From JBEKYD01 sp049509915 (GTDB taxonomy: Bacteria; Acidobacteriota; Terriglobia; Bryobacterales; Bryobacteraceae), in assembly GCA_049509915.1 (NCBI GenBank), contig JBEKZL010000207.1, forward strand, positions 1 to 26,186: DNA of 26,186 nucleotides. The letters run 5' to 3'. The notes beneath the pieces are model-generated. The model was not told where the DNA came from, made no database searches, and saw only the letters and a program-made list of their open reading frames with translations. The position numbers and the translations under genes were made by a program. The stretch's first letter is position 1, and each line of letters starts with the position of its first letter. Of the stretch, positions 20,492 to 26,186 are shown one piece after another.

Positions 20492-22051
20492 TCACCCGCG
20501 CAGCCGTCTTCCGCGGGCAAGATACCGGGGGGCGCAATAGCGGTCGCCGCGCATCGGCGCGGTGGGTCCGGTCAGGTCGCCATAGGGGTCGTCGAACTGG
20601 TCCATCAGTTGGTACAGGCGGGCGCGCATATCGTCCACGTAAGGGCGCTTTTCGCCGCTCGATACCAGGTTCCGCATCTCCTCGGGATCTTCCGCCAGGT
20701 CGTAGCACTCGTCGATGTCGAAGCCGTTGAACACGTACTTGTAGCGATCGGCGACGACGATCCTCTGCGTGTACAGAAACTCTCCGCCATAGTAAGCGCA
20801 CAGGATATGATCGGGCCAGGTGGCCGCCCGCGGGTTTTCGAATAGGGGCTGTAAGGTGCGCCCATCCTGGTACGGCATGGGGTTGGCACCGGCCGCGGCC
20901 ACGTAGGTGTAGGCCAGGTCGTGCGTCTGCACCAGGCGGTCGGTCCTTGTACCCGGCGCGATGCGGCCGGGCCAGCGCAGGATCAGCGGAATGCGGTAGG
21001 TCTCCTCGTACGGGATCCAGCCCTTGATCCACATCCGGTGGGCTCCCACCATATCGCCATGGTCGGTGGTGGCCACCACCAGCGTGTTGTCTTGCTGGCC
21101 GGATTCTCTCAGCGCGTCCAGCACGCGGCCGATCTGCGCATCCACCTGCTCGGTATAGGCGTAGTAGTGGGCGCGGCCGGCGCGGTAGTCGTCTTCGGTA
21201 ATGTTTCCCCAGGTCTCCGATTCGCGCCGGTGCAGACCGGGTTTGCCGGCGAAGGTGTCGTGGAAACTCACCGGGACCCGGATCGCCGCGGGTTCGTAGC
21301 GGTCCAGGTATTGCTTGAGGGGCATATACGGATCGTGCGGCGCTACGAACTGCACTTCCAGGTGCCAGGGCCGGCCCGCGCGCGCGAAACGGCACAGCAT
21401 CCGCACCGCGCACTCGGCCCGGTACCACTCCGGCGTCGCCTCCTCGGGCCCATCGCGGTAGCCCCACATCGCAAACGGTTCGGAACCGGGCCAGCGCATG
21501 TTACGGACCGTCGTCGCCCGGAGCGGCCCAGGCACCCGCTCGACCCTGTCCGGGTTGTTGTGGAGAGCCTGGATGAGCCGCGGGTCGCAGCCCTCCAGGT
21601 CCGCTACTTCGTGGAATCCAAAATCGAGCGGCGTGCGCACGTAAGAGGCGTGCCACTTGCCCACGTAGCCCAGCCGATAGCCGGCGTCCCGCAGCCGGTT
21701 CGAATAGAGCACCACCCCTTCGTTCATGTCGCGATGGACCGAGGGCGTCGAATGGACCTGGTTATACACCCCGTTGTGCCAGTGATACGCGCCCGACAGA
21801 ATCATGGCCCGCGCCGGGCAGCACACCGCCGAGGGAGTGTAGGAGCGCTCGAACACCATGCCCGACTCCGCCAGCCGGTTCAGGTTTGGCGTGCGGCATT
21901 CCGACCGGCCCGCAATCGTTCCCCACTGCTGCTGGTCCGTCATGATGTGCAGGATGTTCGGTGGAGGGGCGGCGCCGCCGGCATGGCGGCCAAGAGCGCC
22001 GCCGGCCAAGGCTCCCGTCAGCAGGCTTCTTCGATCGATAGGAAGAGGCAT
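20492..22051 (-). CDS. Tat-exported formylglycine-dependent sulfatase
   Basis: A 519-residue type I sulfatase. The N-terminus MPLPIDRRSLLTGALAGGALG is a twin-arginine signal, so it is exported folded. PPPNILHIMTDQQQWGT gives the first metal Asp. SAVCCPARAMILSG contains the C-x-P-x-R maturation motif (Cys77-Cys78-Pro-Ala-Arg81), where Cys77 becomes formylglycine. YVGKWHA, APHDPYMP and TTDHGDMVGAH follow in the usual order. The C-terminal YKYVFNGFDIDECYDLAEDPEE is the standard small subdomain ending. The start ATG at 22051 has GAAGAGG-like purines close by. Substrate is unknown: polysaccharide or other sulfate esters. No sulfatase-maturing enzyme is in view. It is divergent from the hybrid kinase gene, which may control it. 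Confidence 0.94.
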   Translation of the reverse strand: MPLPIDRRSLLTGALAGGALGRHAGGAAPPPNILHIMTDQQQWGTIAGRSECRTPNLNRLAESGMVFERSYTPSAVCCPARAMILSGAYHWHNGVYNQVHSTPSVHRDMNEGVVLYSNRLRDAGYRLGYVGKWHASYVRTPLDFGFHEVADLEGCDPRLIQALHNNPDRVERVPGPLRATTVRNMRWPGSEPFAMWGYRDGPEEATPEWYRAECAVRMLCRFARAGRPWHLEVQFVAPHDPYMPLKQYLDRYEPAAIRVPVSFHDTFAGKPGLHRRESETWGNITEDDYRAGRAHYYAYTEQVDAQIGRVLDALRESGQQDNTLVVATTDHGDMVGAHRMWIKGWIPYEETYRIPLILRWPGRIAPGTRTDRLVQTHDLAYTYVAAAGANPMPYQDGRTLQPLFENPRAATWPDHILCAYYGGEFLYTQRIVVADRYKYVFNGFDIDECYDLAEDPEEMRNLVSSGEKRPYVDDMRARLYQLMDQFDDPYGDLTGPTAPMRGDRYCAPRYLARGRRLRG

Positions 22052-22149
22052 ACGATCCCCTTTGGCGTCGCAGCCTTATTCATTCTAAACCAGATTAAGA
22101 TCTGCGGACTAAAGCTGCTGCCGGTTTTGGCCGATAAGCACGGTAAATA
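22052..22149. promoter_or_regulatory. Divergent promoter region between sulfatase and sensor kinase
   Basis: These 98 bp separate two divergent start codons and must carry both promoters unless transcripts start elsewhere. On the minus strand TAGAAT (22082-22087) is a fair -10 for the sulfatase. A clear -35 was not found, and the plus-strand promoter is not obvious. The kinase ATG has no clear ribosome site. Confidence 0.4.
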
Positions 22150-25100
22150 ATGCGGTTGTCAACCCGGATTGCGTGGCTCGCCGGCCTGTCGTGGCTGTGT
22201 CCTTTCGTGGCGCAGGCACAACACTGGTCGTTCCAGATGTATGGGGCCGAGCAAGGCTTGACGAATCCCACCGTCCTCGCCTTGCACCAGGATCGGGAAG
22301 GGTTTCTTTGGGCCAGCACCGAGGGCGGTCTTTTTCGGTACGATGGCGACCATTTTCGGCCATTCAGCGCGAGTTTGGCCGCCAAGAAGGCCAACTGCAC
22401 CTCCATTTACAGTTCGGCCGACGGCACGCTCTGGACCGGGTCGAGCGCCGGCCTGTTCCGCTGGAATGGAGAGTCCTTGGTTGCGGTTGCCGGTTTTGAG
22501 GACGCCGCACTATCCAGCGGCGAAGCGATCGGCAGCGATGCCACCAACCTGTACGTGGCATCGCCATCGGGGCTTCGCGCGATGCCCCTCGACGGCCGTG
22601 GGAAGCCGCGCCTGGTTTCAGCCAAACCGTCTTATGCCGTGCTAGTGACGCGCGATCAAACGGTCTGGTACGGTTGCGGGCTGGCGCTGTGCTCGCTCGG
22701 TCGCGACGGTGAACGGGAATGGAGCGGCGACAGCGGGGTGACCAGTGGGCCGTGGCAAAGCGTCGCGGAGGATACGGCTGGGCGGTTGTGGATTCGCTCC
22801 GCCGAAAAAGTACTTTTGCGCGATTCGCCCGGAGCACCATTTCATGAGGTGCGGCTCGGCAAGTTGCAGTCCACCCACGGGTCGCCGCTTGTGTCTACCC
22901 GCCGCGGGGAGGTGCTGATTCCGCACGACGCCGGGCTGACGATTTGCAACGGCGGCGATTGCCGAACTTATAGTGCGGAGAACGGCCTGCGGCGCGCCGA
23001 GGTGCTGACGGCGATGGAAGACCGCGAAGGCTCGATTTGGATCGGTTACAGCGGCCACGGAGCGGCACGCTGGCTCGGACGCGAGCAATGGCAGAGCTTC
23101 GCCGAGGAAGAAGGGCTTTCGAACCCTTCCATATGGCGCATCGTACGCGACGCCGCCGGCGACTTGTGGATCGGCACCACCCGCGGGCTGTTTCAAGGCT
23201 CCAAGGTTAGCGGCCGCTGGCGCTTTCGGCCTGTGGACGCAGTCGGCGACTTGTCCATCTACGCGTTAGCGGCGGAGGCCGACGGCTCGCTGTGGGTGGG
23301 GACCTTTCAAAGGGGGGCGGAGGGCCTTATACGGTATTATCCCCGGACCGGCCGGCGGTTGGTTTACCGACCGGCCCAGCCCACGGCGGGATTTTCGATA
23401 AATGGGATCGACCGCGACGACACCGGCACGATTTGGGTGGCGACGCCACAGGGCCTCATGCGGCTGCGGCAAGGCGCAAGACAGCTCGAGCCGGTAGCCC
23501 TGCCGGTAGCTGGCGCGAACATCTCCGAGGTCAGAGCTACCAAGGATGGCCTGTTGGTGGCCTGCAATCGCGGGCTCTACATCCAGCAGGGAGGGGTGCG
23601 CCGTCTGGTCACAGTGGCCGATGGGCTTAAGGACGATTCGGTCCAGTCCGTCGCGATCGGTCCGGATGGGGCACTCTGGATCGCCTACTTCTCGTCGGTG
23701 GGGATCACGCGCGTCGAAATGGACGGAGGGAAGGTGCGGTTGCGGCACTTGACGAGCGGAAATGGACTGCCGAGCGAGGTCGTCTATTTCCAGTTTTTCG
23801 ACTCACGCGGCCGGCACTGGATCGGCACCGACAGCGGCGTCGCCGTGCTCGAGGGCGACCGCTGGACACGCTACGATACTTCCGACGGTTTCGTCTGGAA
23901 CGACTGCAACGCGCACGCGTATCTGACCGATGCCGACGGCACCTTTTGGGTAGGAACCAGCGCCGGCCTGGCCCTGTTTTCCCCGGTGGTGCCGACCAAA
24001 ACCGTGCTGCCGGAGACGCTGATCACCTCGGTGCTTCGCAACGACCAGCCGGTCCGGGACACGGATTTCGATTCCTCGACTCACTCTTTGGCGGTTGGTT
24101 TCACCATGCTGCAATACCGGAGGCGGGCGCCAAACTTCCGCTACAGAATCGGATTCGGATCGAGCCCTTGGATACAAACGCAAACCCGCGAGGTTCGATT
24201 CGCCGAACTGCCGGCGGGCTCGCATCGCTTCGAAGTCGAGGGCGAAGCCGAGCCGGGAGTGTGGACTCGCTCCGCGGTGCTGCAGTTTCGAATTCGCCCG
24301 CCCTGGTTTCGCACCTGGCAGTGGGGGGGCGCTGAGTGCCTCGCGCTGGCCGGGCTGTTCCGGCGGTGGTGGCGGCGGCGGGAAACGCGTCAACGCAGGA
24401 TTCAAGCGGCGCTGGAAGCGGCGGTAGCGGAACGGACCAGGGATTTGACCGAAGCCATGGAGCGGGCCGAGCAGGCGAACCGCGCGAAGGGAGAGTTTCT
24501 GGCCAACATGAGCCACGAGATTCGCACCCCGATGAATGGCGTGATTGGCATGACGGACCTGCTGCTCGACACCCAACTGACACCGCCACAACGGGAATTT
24601 GCCGAGACGGTTCGCCTGTCGGGTGAAAACCTGCTCGGCATCATCGACGAAATCCTGGATTACTCCAAGATCGAGGCCGGCAAGGTGAAGACCGACGCGT
24701 ATCCATTCGACCTCTGCCAGGCGGTCGAAGCGGTCGGCGATCTGCTGGCATCCAAGGCCGAGGATAAGGGTATCGACCTGATCCTGGAATATCCGGTTCG
24801 GGCGCCGCGCAGATTCATTGGCGACGCGGCGCACATTCGGCAGGTGTTGACCAATCTTGTCGGCAATGCGATCAAATTCACCTCGCAAGGCCACGTCCTG
24901 GTTTCCGTAACTCAGACGGGCTTGGAAAGCCGCAGCGTCCAGGTGCGAATCTCCGTACGGGATACTGGGGTAGGGGTTCCCCAGGAGAAGATCGGATTGC
25001 TGTTCAGGAAGTTCAGCCAGCTCGACGGATCGACGACGCGGAAATACGGCGGCACAGGGCTGGGCCTGGCGATCAGCAGAGAGCTGGTGAATCTCATGGG

Positions 25101-26079
25101 CGGGTCGATCGGAGTCGAGAGCCGTCCGGGTGAGGGATCGGTTTTCTGGTTTGAATTGCCGCTGCGGCTCGACGAGGCATACGCACACGGCGCGACTGCT
25201 CCGGCATCTGAAATCGGCGGTCTGCGGGGCTTGCTTGTGAGCGGCAACGACGTCAACCGGCGAGTGCTCGAACAACAGATCGCCGGTTGGGGAATACGCA
25301 GCGACACCGTTGCCGGCAACGAGCCGGCGCTGCAATCGATGCGGGCAGCCGAGGCGGCCGGCGATCCCTATCGATTCGTGCTTCTCGACTGTCCGATGGG
25401 GGACGGCGACGGGATTCGAATCGCGCGGACCATTCAAGCCGAACCGCGGCTAAGCGATTGTGCCATCATTATGTTGAGCTCGATCGGGCAGTACCAGGAG
25501 ATCAGCCAGATACAAGGCAGCGTCATCGATGTGTGTCTGAGCAAACCGGTGCGCCAGTCGCAACTGCTCCAGGCCCTGACTTGTACCTGGGCCACGCGAC
25601 CGAGAAGAGAGTCTTTGAGCAGCCTCGGAGCCGAATCGAAAACGCCGGATTCGAGACGCTCGATGAGCGGGCAGTTCGCCGCGTGTCCCCGGATCCTGGT
25701 GGCGGAAGACAACCCCGTCAATCAGAAGGTCATCCGCCGGTTGCTGGAACGTCTCGGTCTGGAGGCCGATGTAGCGACGAACGGCCGCGAGGCGGTGGAG
25801 ATGTGCGCCTTGACGCCTTACGGGTTGGTCCTGATGGATTGCCAGATGCCCGAGATGGATGGTTACGAAGCCACCCGCCAAATCCGGAGGCGCGAAGGCG
25901 CGGCGCCCCCGGTTGCGGTGGTAGCGATCACGGCCGACGCCATGGCTGGCACTCGCGAAAAGTGCCAGGAAGCGGGGATGAACGGCTACATTACCAAACC
26001 CGTGAATCTGAACGAGCTGCGAGAGGCGCTGGCCCAATGGCTGCCCAACAGGCAAACCAGCACCTTAGCAGGATGCTGA
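22150..26079 (+). CDS. Hybrid two-component sensor kinase with beta-propeller sensor and two receiver domains
   Basis: A 1309-residue hybrid of the periplasmic-propeller class. A signal peptide (1-23) ends AQA-Q. Some ten propeller repeats follow with the DxxGxxWxGT pattern, for example DREGFLWASTEGGLF, DREGSIWIGYSG, DAAGDLWIGTTRGLF, DDTGTIWVATPQGL and DADGTFWVGTSAGL. A Y_Y_Y-like beta domain (about 640-730) leads to PPWFRTW and a weak membrane stretch. Then come HisKA (MSHEIRTP, phosphoacceptor His789), HATPase_c (NLVGNAIKF, DTGVGV, GGTGLGLAI), a first receiver (Asp1080, but the acidic pocket reads SGND, so it looks partly degenerate) and an intact second receiver (EDNPVNQ, Asp1230 in LMDCQMPEMDG, ITADAM, KPV). 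No DNA-binding domain follows, so the output is by an unlinked partner or the phosphorelay. Propellers of this type sense glycans in Bacteroidota; here it may regulate the sulfatase. Confidence 0.95.
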   Translation: MRLSTRIAWLAGLSWLCPFVAQAQHWSFQMYGAEQGLTNPTVLALHQDREGFLWASTEGGLFRYDGDHFRPFSASLAAKKANCTSIYSSADGTLWTGSSAGLFRWNGESLVAVAGFEDAALSSGEAIGSDATNLYVASPSGLRAMPLDGRGKPRLVSAKPSYAVLVTRDQTVWYGCGLALCSLGRDGEREWSGDSGVTSGPWQSVAEDTAGRLWIRSAEKVLLRDSPGAPFHEVRLGKLQSTHGSPLVSTRRGEVLIPHDAGLTICNGGDCRTYSAENGLRRAEVLTAMEDREGSIWIGYSGHGAARWLGREQWQSFAEEEGLSNPSIWRIVRDAAGDLWIGTTRGLFQGSKVSGRWRFRPVDAVGDLSIYALAAEADGSLWVGTFQRGAEGLIRYYPRTGRRLVYRPAQPTAGFSINGIDRDDTGTIWVATPQGLMRLRQGARQLEPVALPVAGANISEVRATKDGLLVACNRGLYIQQGGVRRLVTVADGLKDDSVQSVAIGPDGALWIAYFSSVGITRVEMDGGKVRLRHLTSGNGLPSEVVYFQFFDSRGRHWIGTDSGVAVLEGDRWTRYDTSDGFVWNDCNAHAYLTDADGTFWVGTSAGLALFSPVVPTKTVLPETLITSVLRNDQPVRDTDFDSSTHSLAVGFTMLQYRRRAPNFRYRIGFGSSPWIQTQTREVRFAELPAGSHRFEVEGEAEPGVWTRSAVLQFRIRPPWFRTWQWGGAECLALAGLFRRWWRRRETRQRRIQAALEAAVAERTRDLTEAMERAEQANRAKGEFLANMSHEIRTPMNGVIGMTDLLLDTQLTPPQREFAETVRLSGENLLGIIDEILDYSKIEAGKVKTDAYPFDLCQAVEAVGDLLASKAEDKGIDLILEYPVRAPRRFIGDAAHIRQVLTNLVGNAIKFTSQGHVLVSVTQTGLESRSVQVRISVRDTGVGVPQEKIGLLFRKFSQLDGSTTRKYGGTGLGLAISRELVNLMGGSIGVESRPGEGSVFWFELPLRLDEAYAHGATAPASEIGGLRGLLVSGNDVNRRVLEQQIAGWGIRSDTVAGNEPALQSMRAAEAAGDPYRFVLLDCPMGDGDGIRIARTIQAEPRLSDCAIIMLSSIGQYQEISQIQGSVIDVCLSKPVRQSQLLQALTCTWATRPRRESLSSLGAESKTPDSRRSMSGQFAACPRILVAEDNPVNQKVIRRLLERLGLEADVATNGREAVEMCALTPYGLVLMDCQMPEMDGYEATRQIRRREGAAPPVAVVAITADAMAGTREKCQEAGMNGYITKPVNLNELREALAQWLPNRQTSTLAGC

Positions 26080-26186
26080 AAAATAGCCCGGAGCGGAATT
26101 CAGTGTCCTTCCCGCTTTTCTTTCAGAAGCTCCCTGGTGTTTCGCATAACAGCTCTGCGTAGGGGGATACAGACCCAAAACGCCCT

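Noticed and set aside
20254..20520. Minus-strand open frame of 88 residues next to the sulfatase
   Set aside because: It consists of repeat sequence (CAFLPVFARL region), lacks a ribosome site and overlaps the palindromic elements.
26080..26186. Possible gene or terminator after the hybrid kinase
   Set aside because: Only 107 bp remain; no hairpin with T-run or convincing start is visible before the window ends.

Overview
The window is GC-rich, about 26 kb long and chromosomal in character. Several things point to a soil Acidobacteriota of the Solibacter/Bryobacter kind: TTG and GTG starts are frequent, an ECF sigma/anti-sigma pair lacks zinc-finger cysteines, there is a beta-propeller hybrid sensor kinase beside a Tat-exported sulfatase, a TonB-type protein carries a JAB-like head, and palindromic repeats fill the intergenic gaps. 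The lineage is inferred from gene content. No rRNA, tRNA, CRISPR array, integrase or transposase gene is visible.

Layout. 10-2007 (+): TonB C-terminal protein with a degenerate JAB/MPN-like N-terminus; its frame is open to the window edge. 2294-3688 (+): unrecognised 464-residue protein with a hydrophobic middle and a toxin/effector-like N-terminus. 3836-7530 (-): queC, queE, a class II-type histone deacetylase-like hydrolase and a GntP-family transporter, tightly packed. 7682-8914 (-): small stress-protein cluster (general-stress-17M-like, DUF3309, CsbD). 9239-10231 (-): putative glycosyltransferase. 10405-12302 (-): hfq, ECF sigma factor and membrane anti-sigma-like protein, transcribed in that order, with a 4-bp sigma/anti-sigma overlap. 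12583-19052 (-): serine hydrolase/NamZ-type exo-muramidase fusion, lipoprotein-like protein, GT-C transferase with a carbohydrate-binding-like tail, and a BadF-type sugar kinase. 19058-19684 (+): decayed PD-(D/E)XK-like gene with two frameshifts. 19685-20491: about 800 bp of repeat-rich non-coding DNA. 20492-22051 (-) and 22150-26079 (+): sulfatase and a 1309-residue hybrid histidine kinase, divergent around a 98-bp gap.

Working together. queC and queE supply two steps of the preQ0/queuosine route. The Hfq-like protein, sigma factor and anti-sigma factor look like one regulatory transcription unit. The NamZ-type enzyme could release amino sugars from peptidoglycan, and the BadF-type kinase three genes downstream could phosphorylate them. 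The kinase/sulfatase pair resembles a glycan-sensing and desulfating module, but the kinase has no DNA-binding output and no TonB receptor is in view.

The most unusual items are the JAB-like/TonB fusion, the orphan 464-residue protein, the Hfq-like protein with a proline-rich N-terminal extension and YKPA in place of YKHA, the serine hydrolase/NamZ fusion, the doubly frameshifted nuclease-like remnant, and at least two families of palindromic intergenic repeats.
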